This document shows positions 25,656 through 34,590 of a DNA stretch of 64,000 nt, one piece after another; the first letter of the stretch is position 1; every line of letters starts with the position of its first letter. The notes under the pieces were generated by a model that was not told where the DNA came from, ran no database searches, and saw nothing but the letters and a program-made list of their open reading frames with translations. The DNA comes from Bacillus sp. FJAT-27225 (lineage in GTDB: Bacteria > Bacillota > Bacilli > Bacillales > Cytobacillaceae): positions 124,001 through 188,000 of the forward strand of contig NZ_MAYU01000021.1 in assembly GCF_001685025.1 (NCBI RefSeq), written 5' to 3'. The translations under genes were made by a program, and so were the position numbers.

Positions 25656-25704
25656 AAATGAGATAGAGTTTATTATGAAATTATATGCGAAATAGTGCTA
25701 AACG

Positions 25705-26220
25705 TCAAGCGAGGGAATCTTCTTCCTGGCTTGCCTTAAGCTCGGAAGCATCAACCTTGTATTCAAGGAGGTGATCCCAGTCGTCGTTGTTAATCATATC
25801 GAGCTGGGCTTCAATCAACATTTTAAAACGCGTTCGGAAAACCTTGGACTGCTTTTTCAAATCTTCAATCTCAAGGGCGATTTTGCGAGCTTTTGAAAGC
25901 GATTCATTGACAATTCTGTCAGCGTTCTTTTCGGCTTCCTTAATAATCAGCTTCGCTTCCTTTTGGGCGATCCGTTTAACTTCTTCTGCAGCTTCCTGGG
26001 CAACAATGATAGATTTGTTAAGGGTTTCTTCGATGTTGGTAAAATGGCCAAGCCTGTCATTCATATCGTTCAGGCGTTCTTCCAGTTCTTTTTTTTCTCT
26101 AAGGACAAGTTCATAATCTTTGATTACCTGGTCAAGGAATTCATTTACTTCATCCTCATCGTACCCTCGGAATCCTTTATTGAATTCCTTATTATGAATA
26201 TCCAACGGCGTTAATGGCAT
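25705..26220 (-). CDS. divIVA: DivIVA, polar/septal scaffold protein
   Basis: Curvature-sensing coiled-coil protein that gathers at the septum and poles, positioning the Min system and, in sporulation, the chromosome origin through RacA. 171 residues. The N-terminal lipid-binding domain is clear: MPLTPLDIHNKEFNKGFRGY then DEDEVNEFLDQVIKDY. Long coiled-coils follow (about 30-60 and 70-135). The ileS-divIVA-ylmH order is conserved in Bacilli. Confidence 0.95.
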   Translation of the reverse strand: MPLTPLDIHNKEFNKGFRGYDEDEVNEFLDQVIKDYELVLREKKELEERLNDMNDRLGHFTNIEETLNKSIIVAQEAAEEVKRIAQKEAKLIIKEAEKNADRIVNESLSKARKIALEIEDLKKQSKVFRTRFKMLIEAQLDMINNDDWDHLLEYKVDASELKASQEEDSLA

Positions 26221-26356
26221 GACGCCACCTCCCTAATTGAGTTTCTTTATCTGCCAGTCAGGCGCCTTTAGCCCGAAAAGAGCTTTATCCCACACTTTAT
26301 ATGTACTACAATTTGTAATTCGACAGGAACAGGCAATTTCCTGCATTGAAAAAGAA

Positions 26357-27130
26357 TTATTTTTGTTTCCCCGCGGTTATTCGCCATTTGTCTTTTTTGG
26401 TCTTGCCTTCAATTGCCTGAATTCGTGCTCTTCCGTATCCCCTTGCGGAAATTATGTCACCTTCGCCACACTCGAAAGCTGGGTTTTCGGTAACAGCCCA
26501 GTTGACTTTGACCAATCCTTGCTGGATTAAAACCTGGGATTTTTGCCGGGAAATATGATGGATGGCAGCAAGGACAGCATCAAGCCTTAATGAACTGACT
26601 GTCAGCGAATCCTCCGTCCATGTTTCGGAAGGAATGATTGCATCATCCAGTTTTACCTCGGATACACTTACCGATGCACGTCCTACTGATTCCAACTGCA
26701 TGGTTATATAAGATGCAACTTCTGATGCGCAAAGAAATTGGACTCTGTCCCCTGAAGTGAGGATATCGCCGAATTTTTCACGCTTCAGCCCGAGTGACAT
26801 TAAACTCCCCAGTACCTGAGGGTGTTCAATCGACACGAATTTGACAGGGTATTTTATCTCCATCAGGCTGACTTGAAAGTCATCAGGCTCTGCAACAGCA
26901 TAATCCGGTAATAGCAGTGCCCTTTTTCTTTCCGCAGAGTCGACGCCTCCATACAGTTCAACACGGACATCGCCACTTTCACCGATTATTAATTTTAGAA
27001 TATGCTGTTCCCTTGGATCAAGAAAATGGGTAAGCCTCAGGGCATATGTGCTTTCGACTGTGTCCTTCCAATTAAGGACCTGGTCAATGAATTCACGTTC
27101 TCCCGGCCTGAAATGCTGATAGATGTTCAT
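26357..27130 (-). CDS. ylmH: YlmH, S4-domain RNA-binding protein
   Basis: 257-residue protein with a C-terminal S4 domain (SLRLDAVLAAIHHISRQKSQ, VLIQQGLVKVNW; about 175-235), which binds structured RNA. The homologue in B. subtilis is ribosome-associated and has been tied to ribosome quality control alongside RqcH and RqcP. The N-terminal part (DQVLNWKDTVESTYALRLTHFLDPREQHIL) is the usual YlmH domain. It lies downstream of a terminator that follows ylmG, so it may be a separate unit with divIVA. Confidence 0.93.
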   Translation of the reverse strand: MNIYQHFRPGEREFIDQVLNWKDTVESTYALRLTHFLDPREQHILKLIIGESGDVRVELYGGVDSAERKRALLLPDYAVAEPDDFQVSLMEIKYPVKFVSIEHPQVLGSLMSLGLKREKFGDILTSGDRVQFLCASEVASYITMQLESVGRASVSVSEVKLDDAIIPSETWTEDSLTVSSLRLDAVLAAIHHISRQKSQVLIQQGLVKVNWAVTENPAFECGEGDIISARGYGRARIQAIEGKTKKDKWRITAGKQK

Positions 27131-27159
27131 TCTGGACTCCTAATTTAGTATATCTGCAA

Positions 27160-27189
27160 TTAAAAAGGACTGGCTTAATCAAGCCAGTA
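27160..27189 (-). terminator. Terminator after ylmG
   Basis: Perfect 8-bp stem ACTGGCTT/AAGCCAGT (27170-27177, 27182-27189), followed on the minus strand by CCTTTTTAATT. It lies 12 bases past the ylmG stop. Confidence 0.78.
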
Positions 27190-27200
27190 CAATTTCTTTT

Positions 27201-27473
27201 TTAAAAATTCGTTACTAACCAACGATACACAGTACCTAATCCAGAGGTCGCGAGCCTTAGCGTAATGATTGCGACAATCGGAGAAATATCAATCATGCCT
27301 AGAGGCGGGATGAACCTCCTGAAAGGCTCTAGGAATGGTTCACAAATCCTCGACAGGAATTGGCCAATCGCTGACTCACGAGCATTCGGAAACCATGACA
27401 TTAAAATATAGATAATCAATGCCCAATAATAGAGATTGATTACATTCACAAGAATTCTAAATACAAATTCCAT
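27201..27473 (-). CDS. ylmG: YggT-family membrane protein (YlmG)
   Basis: 90-residue YggT/YlmG-family protein with two hydrophobic helices (about 5-25 and 62-82) flanking the conserved loop [32 protein letters not shown]. The molecular role is not settled. Bacterial and plastid homologues are linked to division and nucleoid organisation, and it always travels with sepF. It starts 7 bases past the sepF stop. Confidence 0.93.
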   Translation of the reverse strand: MEFVFRILVNVINLYYWALIIYILMSWFPNARESAIGQFLSRICEPFLEPFRRFIPPLGMIDISPIVAIITLRLATSGLGTVYRWLVTNF

Positions 27474-27480
27474 TTACTAC

Positions 27481-27918
27481 TTACCACCTCGAATCCTGAA
27501 AGTCATTTTCTTGCATCAGTTCGGAAATATTGCCAGAAACCTCAACATTGTCCGGTGTACATAGGAAAATGCTCAAACCAATCTTTTGAATATCGCCGCC
27601 GATTGCATAGACTGTCCCACTCAGGAAATCGACAATCCGCTTTGCCTGGTCGTGGTCGATCCTTTGCAGGTTTACAACAACAGCACGCCTATTCTTAAGA
27701 TGGTCGGCAATTTCCTGGGCCTCCGAGTACATTCTCGGTTCAATCAATACAACCTTTGACGATTTTTGGACGCTTTGAAGAGAAACGACATTTTGGGCCT
27801 TTACAGCATGCTGCTGCTTTTGGGGCTTCAGTGGTTCAGGCTCTTCAATATATTCCTCTTCCTCATCGTATTGGTCATCCAATAAAAAGAATGTCTTGAA
27901 TTTAGATTTAATGCTCAT
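27481..27918 (-). CDS. sepF: SepF, FtsZ-binding cell division protein
   Basis: Membrane anchor and bundler of FtsZ filaments, partly redundant with FtsA. 145 residues: an N-terminal amphipathic membrane-binding helix ([13 protein letters not shown]), a variable acidic/proline linker ([19 protein letters not shown]), then the conserved FtsZ-binding core from about residue 55 ([40 protein letters not shown]). It overlaps the end of ylmE by 11 bases. Confidence 0.95.
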   Translation of the reverse strand: MSIKSKFKTFFLLDDQYDEEEEYIEEPEPLKPQKQQHAVKAQNVVSLQSVQKSSKVVLIEPRMYSEAQEIADHLKNRRAVVVNLQRIDHDQAKRIVDFLSGTVYAIGGDIQKIGLSIFLCTPDNVEVSGNISELMQENDFQDSRW

Positions 27919-28609
27919 TTACCCGCACCTCCGTATCGTTTTTCCCTACGAGCGCTGTCCCAATCCTGATCATGGTTGCCCCTTCTTCAACAGCGATTTC
28001 ATAATCATTTGACATTCCCATCGATAATTCCCTGCAAGGCGCGAACGGGAGTCCCAGCTCCTGGACACGGCCGCGCAATTCCCTTAGCTTCCTGAAACAG
28101 TCTCTAAGTACTTGTTCATCGTCTGTATAAGGAGCCATTGTCATTAGACCTTCGACAATTACCTTATCAAAGTTGCCTAGCCCTGATATAAACTCAATCG
28201 CTTCTTCAGGATTCAGGCCGTGCTTGCTTTCTTCGCCCGAAACATTGACCTGTACCAGGCATTTTACAGGTCCTGAAGCACGTTTGTTAATTTCTTCAGC
28301 TAATGAAAGCCTGTCCAGCGAGTGGATATAATCCACTTTGCCAATTACAGCCTTTACTTTTCTTGTTTGCAGTGTACCAATAAAATGGAACGACGCCCTG
28401 TCTTCAAGCTTTTCCCATTTGGCGATAAGCCCGGCATCCCGATTTTCACCAATATCGGCCACACCTGCTTCCACAGCTTCGATTGCTCTCTCTATACTAA
28501 CATATTTCGTTACAGCTATGATTCTCACTTCCCCGGGATCCCTGGCGGCCCTTTGACAAGCCTCTGCTATTCTAGTTTGTATTTCCCTGAGGTTTTCAAT
28601 TACTTCCAC
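27908..28609 (-). CDS. ylmE: YggS/YlmE-family PLP homeostasis protein
   Basis: Pyridoxal 5'-phosphate-binding protein of the PLPBP family, involved in vitamin B6 and amino-acid homeostasis; no catalytic activity is known. I prefer the GTG at 28609 ([14 protein letters not shown]), with AAAGGG 8 bases upstream and alignment to the B. subtilis start. A TTG at 28633 and a GTG between are alternatives. The 233-residue chain has the PLP lysine K35 in IIAVTKYVS and the phosphate-binding [21 protein letters not shown] near the end. Confidence 0.93.
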   Translation of the reverse strand: MEVIENLREIQTRIAEACQRAARDPGEVRIIAVTKYVSIERAIEAVEAGVADIGENRDAGLIAKWEKLEDRASFHFIGTLQTRKVKAVIGKVDYIHSLDRLSLAEEINKRASGPVKCLVQVNVSGEESKHGLNPEEAIEFISGLGNFDKVIVEGLMTMAPYTDDEQVLRDCFRKLRELRGRVQELGLPFAPCRELSMGMSNDYEIAVEEGATMIRIGTALVGKNDTEVRVNEH

Positions 28610-29432
28610 GCTCGGCACCCTTTCTCCAGCCAATAAAACCCATCATTCTCCCTGTTTTGCCACGGTCACGGCGATGGGAGTAAAAGGTTTCAGACTCACA
28701 GCTGGAACAATAATTGCTAATCTCAATATTTTCCCCCGGAATGCCGCACTCAATGAGCAGCAGCCGGTTCATTTCTTTCAGGTCCAGACTATATTGACCT
28801 TCACTAATCTGATTATATGGTTTTTTTTCGACATGTTCTAGTCTCTTCTTAACAAAAGATAAAACATAATCATCTACAATATAACATTTTTCGCATATGG
28901 ATGGGCCAATTACCGCATAGATTTTTGAAAGTGGTATTCCTTCTGCTTTCCAACCCTTTACCATTTGAGGCCCTATACCCTCGACCGTTCCTTTCCAACC
29001 TGCATGGGCAATCCCAATTTTCCCCGTTTCAGGCGCCAAAAAATAGACTGGAACACAATCTGCAAAGCAGAGCGTAAGGAGAAGACCGGGTTCATTTGTA
29101 TAAAAGCCATCTGTATCCTTTACCGAAGTAGAGTATTCTCCCGCTCCTTTCCCCATATGGAAACGAGATGCATTCACGATATTCGCGCCATGAGTTTGTT
29201 CTGCGCCAACCCAGGCATCCAGCGGAAAGCCAATCATGCTGGCAATGATCTCTCTATTTCTTTTCACATCGTTCGGATCATCACCAACATGATAGCCTGT
29301 GTTTAAACTCATAAATGGCGGTTTGCTTACCCCGCCATTTTTTGAGGAGAAACCGGCTACCAGGCCGGGAAATCTCTCCATCCATTGCTCAATCATAAAA
29401 AGTGTTCCGTTATTAGTATGAAATGGTTCCAT
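28596..29432 (-). CDS. pgeF: PgeF/YlmD, LACC1-family purine nucleoside enzyme or multicopper-type oxidase
   Basis: 278-residue DUF152/LACC1-family protein, historically called polyphenol oxidase. Characterised relatives act on purine nucleosides (phosphorylase and deaminase), and E. coli YfiH edits the wrong amino acid in peptidoglycan precursors. Metal ligands are present: [22 protein letters not shown] and [10 protein letters not shown] (His, Cys, His). Start ATG at 29432 follows GGGAG. The end overlaps ylmE by 14 bases. Which activity this copy has cannot be told from sequence. Confidence 0.9.
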   Translation of the reverse strand: MEPFHTNNGTLFMIEQWMERFPGLVAGFSSKNGGVSKPPFMSLNTGYHVGDDPNDVKRNREIIASMIGFPLDAWVGAEQTHGANIVNASRFHMGKGAGEYSTSVKDTDGFYTNEPGLLLTLCFADCVPVYFLAPETGKIGIAHAGWKGTVEGIGPQMVKGWKAEGIPLSKIYAVIGPSICEKCYIVDDYVLSFVKKRLEHVEKKPYNQISEGQYSLDLKEMNRLLLIECGIPGENIEISNYCSSCESETFYSHRRDRGKTGRMMGFIGWRKGAERGSN

Positions 29433-29494
29433 GGTGACTCCCTTGTTTTTTCTCTATCTTATCACAAGGTGTGCTTTTTACGGAACTGAAGAAC

Positions 29495-29776
29495 TCAACT
29501 AACAGTGCTTTCTTCCTCTTCAATGGGCTTTGGATGCAGTCCTCCGGCCCTGACAAGGATAACATCCTGGCCAATCTTCAAAATATTGGCCCAGGGAATG
29601 ATCATATCCTCATCTTTTCCAAACAGCCCTAAAACCTTGCCCGTCCCCCCAATCACCACCGATTGGATTTTGCCGGAATTCAGGTTGATATCAATATCAG
29701 TAATATTGCCCAGTTTCTTGCCATCTGCGACATTGATGACATCCTTCATCTGAAAATCGGATATACGTATCATCAT
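29495..29776 (-). CDS. ylmC: YlmC/YmxH-family PRC-barrel protein
   Basis: 93 residues from the ATG at 29776 (MMIRISDFQMKDVINV). AGGAG lies about 6 bases upstream, and the family starts here; an open frame extends 28 codons further without support. The PRC-barrel core shows GKKLGNITDIDINLNSGKI and VLGLFGKDEDMIIPWANI. The family is sporulation-associated in Bacilli but has no agreed function. Upstream, on the minus strand, lies the 130-bp array D. Confidence 0.88.
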   Translation of the reverse strand: MMIRISDFQMKDVINVADGKKLGNITDIDINLNSGKIQSVVIGGTGKVLGLFGKDEDMIIPWANILKIGQDVILVRAGGLHPKPIEEEESTVS

Positions 29777-29930
29777 TACCCACTCCTGTCCTGTTCTAGT
29801 ATGAATATATGTCAGGCGGGCTTGTCTATTGATGATTATTATAAAAAGATTACCATGCAAAGCTTTTTACATGAGAGCACTGTACTCTGCCAAAGTATCC
29901 AGGTTGAGACTACATTGGGAACTTTCCATT

Positions 29931-30945
29931 TTTCATACTCACACTTTATTGCAAATGACTCTTCACGAATAGCCAGTTTTCACTAGTACCACTCAGAGAA
30001 TCACTAGGCAATCATCGAAAAAAACTAGTAGTACTCTGAGTAGTACTACAAATGACTACCTTTTCGAACCACACTTTATTACTAATGACTCTTCACGAAT
30101 AGCTGATTTTCACTAGTACTAATCAGAGAATCACTAGGTAATCACCGAAAAAAACTAGTAGTACTCTGAGTAGTACTACAAAGGACTACCTTTTCGAACC
30201 ACACTTTATCACTAATGAATCTTCACGAATAGCTGATTTTCACTAGTACTAATCAGAGAATCACTAGGTAATCACCGAAAAAAACTAGTAGTACTCTGAG
30301 TAGTACTACAAAGGACTACCTTTTCGAACCACACTTTATTACTAATGATTCTTCACGAATAGCTGATTTTCACTAGTACTAATCAGAGAATCACTAGGTA
30401 ATCACCGAAAAAAACTAGTAGTACTCTGAGTAGTACTACAAAGGACTACCTTTTCGAACCACACTTTATTACTAATGATTCTTCACGAATAGCTGATTTT
30501 CACTAGTACTAATCAGAGAATCACTAGGTAATCACCGAAAAAAACTAGTAGTACTCTGAGTAGTACTACAAAGGACTACCTTTTCGAACCACACTTTATT
30601 ACTAATGATTCTTCACGAATAGCTGATTTTCACTAGTACTAATCAGAGAATCACTAGGTAATCACCGAAAAAAACTAGTAGTACTCTGAGTAGTACTACA
30701 AAGGACTACCTTTTCGAACCACACTTTATTACTAATGATTCTTCACGAATAGCTGATTTTCACTAGTACTAATCAGAGAATCACTAGGTAATCACCGAAA
30801 AAAACTAGTAGTACTCTGAGTAGTACTACAAAGGACTACCTTTTCGAACCACACTTTATTACTAATGATTCTTCACGAATAGCTGATTTTCACTAGTACT
30901 AATCAGAGAATCACTAGGTAATCGGTGAAAATATAGTAGTACTGC
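29931..30945. repeat. Array D: about 7.8 tandem copies of a 130-bp unit
   Basis: Units begin with ttttcgaaccacactttat at 29931 (diverged), 30061, 30191, 30321, 30451, 30581, 30711 and 30841, exactly 130 bases apart. Units 4 to 7 look identical by eye, units 2 and 3 differ by one to three bases, the first is clearly diverged and the last breaks off after about 95 bases. Each unit carries inverted repeats: GTAGTACT-ctgagt-AGTACTAC, and the larger pair AGTACTAATCAGAG/CTCTGAGTAGTACT with one mismatch. No open frame of note. The rest of the ylmC-sigG gap (29777-29930, 30946-31110) shows nothing I recognise; in B. subtilis ylmA sits here. Confidence 0.97.
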
Positions 30946-31110
30946 TACTGGAAACAAGGGTTAGTTGTTCTTCCTCGGAGGTACATCCGCTGTTGCATAC
31001 TTCATACGGAAAGATTCAGGCTTCCTGTACTGCTTACTTGCTTTTATTTTTAGCCATGAAGGTTGTTTACAATTCAAACTAATTATGTCTGGTTGCAGAT
31101 TTCTCCAAAA

Positions 31111-31140
31111 AACAGTAAAAGCTGCCCGTTAAGGCAGCTT
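31111..31140 (-). terminator. Terminator after sigG
   Basis: Stem agctgcc/gggcagct (31119-31127, 31133-31140), followed on the minus strand by TTTACTGTTTTTT. The stem overlaps the sigG stop codon. Confidence 0.85.
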
Positions 31141-31918
31141 AGCTTTGAATATTCTTATTCATTTGTTTGATTGCTGCTTTTTCAAGCCTGGAGACTTGCG
31201 CCTGCGATATGCCAATTTCCTCTGCTACTTCCATCTGCGTCTTCCCCTGGAAAAAACGTTTCCTCAAGATCAGCTTCTCCCTTTCGTTCAGGCGCCGCAT
31301 TCCTTCCTTTAAGGCAATTTCCTCAATCCATTGTGTGTCCTTGTTCCGCTCATCACTGAGCTGGTCCATTACATAGATAGGATCTCCCCCATCATTGTAT
31401 ATCGGCTCGAACAATGAAACTGGATCCTGGATAGCATCCAAAGCAAAGACAATTTCTTCATGAGGAACTTCCAGAACTCTTGCAATTTCTTCTGCTGTCG
31501 GTTCCCTGGAGGTTTCACTCATCAATCGTTCCCTTACTTGGAGGGCTTTATAGGCAATATCCCTCAACGATCTTGAAACACGGATAGGGTTATTGTCGCG
31601 CAAATATCGGCGAATTTCCCCAATAATCATAGGTACGGCATAAGTGGAAAACTTAACATTTTGACCTAAATCAAAATTATCAATTGATTTCATCAGGCCT
31701 ATACAGCCTACTTGAAACAAATCGTCAACGAATTCACCACGGTTGTTGAAACGCTGGATGACACTTAGCACAAGCCGCAAATTCCCGTTGACCAGCTTCT
31801 CTCTGGCGGTTACATCACCTTCCTGCATTTCCTTGAAAAGCAAACGCATCTCTTCGTTTTTTAATACCGGAAGTTTTGACGTATCCACACCGCATATTTC
31901 AACTTTATTCCGAGTCAA
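31139..31918 (-). CDS. sigG: RNA polymerase sporulation sigma factor SigG
   Basis: Late forespore sigma factor. 259 residues: N-terminal MTRNKVEICGVDTSKLPVLK, region 2 (NGNLRLVLSVIQRFNNRGEF, FQVGCIGLMKSIDNFD, KFSTYAVPMIIGEIRRYLRD), region 3, and the region 4 helix-turn-helix MEVAEEIGISQAQVSRLEKA. The start codon is TTG at 31918, with GGAGGG 8 bases upstream. It has its own forespore-type promoter and leader hairpin and lies 156 bases after sigE, as in B. subtilis. Confidence 0.97.
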   Translation of the reverse strand: MTRNKVEICGVDTSKLPVLKNEEMRLLFKEMQEGDVTAREKLVNGNLRLVLSVIQRFNNRGEFVDDLFQVGCIGLMKSIDNFDLGQNVKFSTYAVPMIIGEIRRYLRDNNPIRVSRSLRDIAYKALQVRERLMSETSREPTAEEIARVLEVPHEEIVFALDAIQDPVSLFEPIYNDGGDPIYVMDQLSDERNKDTQWIEEIALKEGMRRLNEREKLILRKRFFQGKTQMEVAEEIGISQAQVSRLEKAAIKQMNKNIQS

Positions 31919-31934
31919 TGCCTTTTCCCTCCTT

Positions 31935-31985
31935 ATAGGAGCTGCTGTTCAAAAAACAGTATCTCCGCGGAAGGGAAAAATATGC
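31935..31985 (-). promoter_or_regulatory. SigF/SigG-type promoter and leader hairpin of sigG
   Basis: On the minus strand GCATA (31981-31985), a 15-base spacer, and GGAGATACTG (31957-31966) fit the forespore sigma consensus (about GHATR ... GGNRANAMT). The following leader can fold as GGAG..ACTGTT-tttt-GAACAG..CTCC (about 31939-31966), just before the ribosome site. A leader hairpin and a non-ATG start are known to restrain sigG translation in B. subtilis; the same combination is seen here. Confidence 0.65.
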
Positions 31986-32074
31986 AGTGACTCAGTGCCC
32001 CCTTAATGACTCTGGTACAAACAAGCCATATTCTATAAGGGTTTACTTGAAAAAGATTTTTTTTCGTAAAGATT

Positions 32075-32797
32075 TTAAACCATTTTATTGAATTCTTTTC
32101 TAAGTCTTTTAATAATTCGTTTTTCGAGCCTTGAAATATACGACTGGGATATTCCGAGCATGTCGGCGACGTCCTTTTGGGTTTTTTCTTCACCGTTCAC
32201 AAGTCCAAAGCGAAGTTCCATGATTTGTTTCTCCCTGTCAGACAATTGATGCAGAGCCTTGGTTAAAAGCTTTCGGTCTACATTTGCCTCTAAGTCTTTC
32301 GTAATGATGTCTTCATCTGTCCCTAAGACATCCGACAGAAGAAGCTCATTCCCATCCCAATCAATATTCAGCGGTTCATCGAATGAAACCTCTGAACGAA
32401 TTTTATTGTTTCTCCTAAGAAACATTAAAATTTCATTCTCGATACAACGGGAAGCGTATGTAGCCAGCTTAATTTTTTTCTCGGGATTAAATGTGTTTAC
32501 AGCTTTTATCAAGCCGATTGTCCCAATAGAAATCAAGTCTTCAATGTTGATTCCGGTATTTTCAAACTTCCTTGCAATGTATACAACCAGGCGTAAATTC
32601 CGTTCAATCAGCATCGACCTCGCTGTTTTATCTCCGCCAGGGAGCTTTTTAAGAAGCACTTCCTCCTCTTCCTTGCTAAGTGGCGGTGGCAGTGCTTCAC
32701 TGCCTCCTATATAATAAACCTCATCCTTCTTGAAACCGAGCTTTATTAGCAGTCGCGTCCAGTAATAGGAAATGCGGAACTTCCATTTATTCAACAT
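32075..32797 (-). CDS. sigE: RNA polymerase sporulation sigma factor SigE (pro-form)
   Basis: Mother-cell sigma factor made as inactive pro-SigE. 240 residues. The N-terminal pro-sequence ([20 protein letters not shown]) is amphipathic and is removed by SpoIIGA, usually after about 27-29 residues, near [13 protein letters not shown]. Region 2 includes [19 protein letters not shown] and [20 protein letters not shown]; region 4 ends with [19 protein letters not shown]. It forms an operon with spoIIGA, 55 bases upstream. Confidence 0.97.
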   Translation of the reverse strand: MLNKWKFRISYYWTRLLIKLGFKKDEVYYIGGSEALPPPLSKEEEEVLLKKLPGGDKTARSMLIERNLRLVVYIARKFENTGINIEDLISIGTIGLIKAVNTFNPEKKIKLATYASRCIENEILMFLRRNNKIRSEVSFDEPLNIDWDGNELLLSDVLGTDEDIITKDLEANVDRKLLTKALHQLSDREKQIMELRFGLVNGEEKTQKDVADMLGISQSYISRLEKRIIKRLRKEFNKMV

Positions 32798-32852
32798 GTT
32801 TTCCTCCTTCTAAATTATGTATCAGTGAGTATATTAGTATTAACGTATTAAC

Positions 32853-33788
32853 TTAACTTGCAACACCCGGGCCGTTATCTGAAATGCCGGATAAAAGTTT
32901 TGGATGGACAATGCATTCGAATGATCCATCTGCGGAAAGCTGTTGGAATGTGAATGAAACGAGGGCTTTTGTTGTTTTATATGACTGCCCATTTGCTAGA
33001 ATTGAAACTTGGTCTGGCTTGACGGCGACTACAAGCTGATGCTCTTGCCCAACGACCGAGTATGGAACAATCCTAAGCTTGCCTTCCCACTCTTCAGGGA
33101 TGGCTTTTTCACCGTTAATCAATTCATCAGGAGAAGCTGCAAACCTCTCGAACACTTCGGGAAATTCGTCCTTTCTATTTTTAATCGATGCAAACATGAC
33201 AGGCAGTCGTGATAAAGGATCATATAGCTGGTTCCCGCTATCAACCATTCCTGTAAAGCGGTAGCTTTGTTCATTCATGGTAATGTCTACAGTTACCAGC
33301 TGTTCATATTTGATTTTTGCCATTTCAATACTTTCAACCCGATTTCTTGAAAAATGCCAGGCCACAGGAAATCCGATAATAACAAACAGCCAACTAACCG
33401 GATCTCCAAGTCCGCTTGATGCAGAAGCGAGGAACGCCGATGCGGGTCCGTCTGCAGTTTGAAAATAATAATGGGCACCCATTAATGCTCCCCCGATTAA
33501 AAATGTCGAAAAGTATAATGCCAAGAGCGCAGAAATGAAAAAAGCAAACCGCCTATAACCAAAAGTTGCCAGAACCATCAGAATTGAAGTGGCCAGTTTT
33601 GCAAGAGGATGAGTAGCATAGTAACCAATCGGCGTGAAATGAAGCAGAATAATTAAGGATCCAATGAAGCCCCCTGCTGCCACCCGCCAAATGCGCACCT
33701 GTTTCTTAATAACGAGTGCGGAGAGACTAAGTAATAGGCAATCGAATAAAAAATTCAATGCCCAAATAACATCTAAATAAACAGCCAC
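32853..33788 (-). CDS. spoIIGA: SpoIIGA, pro-SigE-processing aspartic protease
   Basis: Membrane protease of the septum that cleaves pro-SigE after a signal from SpoIIR in the forespore. 311 residues starting at a GTG (33788) with GGAGGAG upstream. Five hydrophobic segments fill residues 1-150. The cytoplasmic protease half has the catalytic D183 in GMVDSGNQLYDPLS; the enzyme works as a dimer, each chain giving one aspartate. It is the first gene of the spoIIG operon. Confidence 0.95.
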   Translation of the reverse strand: MAVYLDVIWALNFLFDCLLLSLSALVIKKQVRIWRVAAGGFIGSLIILLHFTPIGYYATHPLAKLATSILMVLATFGYRRFAFFISALLALYFSTFLIGGALMGAHYYFQTADGPASAFLASASSGLGDPVSWLFVIIGFPVAWHFSRNRVESIEMAKIKYEQLVTVDITMNEQSYRFTGMVDSGNQLYDPLSRLPVMFASIKNRKDEFPEVFERFAASPDELINGEKAIPEEWEGKLRIVPYSVVGQEHQLVVAVKPDQVSILANGQSYKTTKALVSFTFQQLSADGSFECIVHPKLLSGISDNGPGVAS

Positions 33789-33841
33789 ACGCTCCTCCTT
33801 TCCAGGACCCCCAACATTTCAGGGTAACCGTGTTCTGTTTA

Positions 33842-33936
33842 CGAAAAAGTATAGCCTATGTAAGAGATGGAAGTGTGTCACTTTCTGTACGAGAAATAAA
33901 GGAAATTTCAGACGATGAATGCGGTTTTTGTCAGAA
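33842..33936 (-). promoter_or_regulatory. spoIIG promoter with 22-bp spacer and Spo0A-box-like site
   Basis: On the minus strand: -10 TATACT (33848-33853) and -35-like GTGACA (33876-33881), separated by 22 bases. The B. subtilis spoIIG promoter has the same odd spacing and needs phosphorylated Spo0A with SigA. A Spo0A-box-like TTTTTGTCAGAA (plus strand 33925-33936) lies about 84-95 bases before the predicted start, close to the distal Spo0A site of B. subtilis. A clear proximal box was not found. Confidence 0.55.
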
Positions 33937-34004
33937 CCCGCAATAGAGCCGGTTCTCATTTTCCAATAAGGTTATACTCTTTTCACCTTCTGGCATCTTG
34001 TAAT

Positions 34005-34038
34005 AGTAAAAAAGAGGCCGTCCATTTAGGACAGCCTC
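34005..34038 (-). terminator. Terminator downstream of a gene remnant
   Basis: Stem gaggccgtcc/ggacagcctc (34014-34023, 34029-34038), followed by TTTTTTACTATT on the minus strand. It lies 6 bases past the stop of the broken frame at 34045-34401 and has no other gene to serve. Confidence 0.75.
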
Positions 34039-34044
34039 TAAAGA

Positions 34045-34401
34045 TTATTTTCGAATTATGCAAGCCTTTGAATCAAGCAACCTATTTGGAGAGGTCCAAA
34101 GCACCAGACATTTGTAATCGTTATAAAGACCATCGCCATGAAGAGTCGTAACACCAACCGCAAATGTTCCACAAGGATTGTTCTCACGGGCACAGAGGAC
34201 AAATGAGCCATTTAATGGTAATGATAAAAAGCCAGCTACAGTCCCTAGTTCTGGCTACAGTTCTCTCGGATTAAGGGCGGCTAAGGTTTTACCATCAAAA
34301 CAAAGTCTTCCTATATCTGAGTTGAGCAGCCTCTTCCACATTTCTTTCTGCTTCGGCGAGAGATAAGCCGTTTTCCACTCACCTTTTATCCTGCCAGGAC
34401 G
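34045..34401 (-). pseudogene. Possible gene remnant between ftsZ and spoIIGA
   Basis: One minus-strand frame is open from 34401 to 34045 except for a single internal TAG (34255-34257). Before it the frame reads GRIKGEWKTAYLSPKQKEMW; after it about 69 residues end in SPNRLLDSKACIIRK and TAA, directly followed by a terminator. No good start codon is seen, and a TAG (34402-34404) precedes it. I do not recognise the family. B. subtilis has bpr and bpf in this interval, but no similarity is visible. The rest of the 33789-34734 gap holds the spoIIG promoter, two terminators and an IS-end-like fragment. Confidence 0.3.
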
Positions 34402-34544
34402 CTACATAACTTTCCTGCAAAAGCATCCCCGGGGAGAATGCGTACGTATTTCGAAGAGTCTACGCCTCCAAACAGGACCCTGAACAGAGGTAATCTAAAA
34501 GCCTTCATCTTGTTAGATCTAGTTGCCGCCGCTTTCCCCAAACA

Positions 34545-34579
34545 TGAAAACGGCATGCCCAGTGGGCCATGCCGTTTTT
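34545..34579. terminator. Terminator downstream of ftsZ
   Basis: Long stem aaaacggcatgccc/gggccatgccgtttt (34547-34560, 34564-34578). Ts follow on both strands (GTTTTTA plus; CCGTTTTCATGTTT minus). It probably ends the ftsA-ftsZ transcript. Confidence 0.72.
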
Positions 34580-34590
34580 AGCAATAATAA

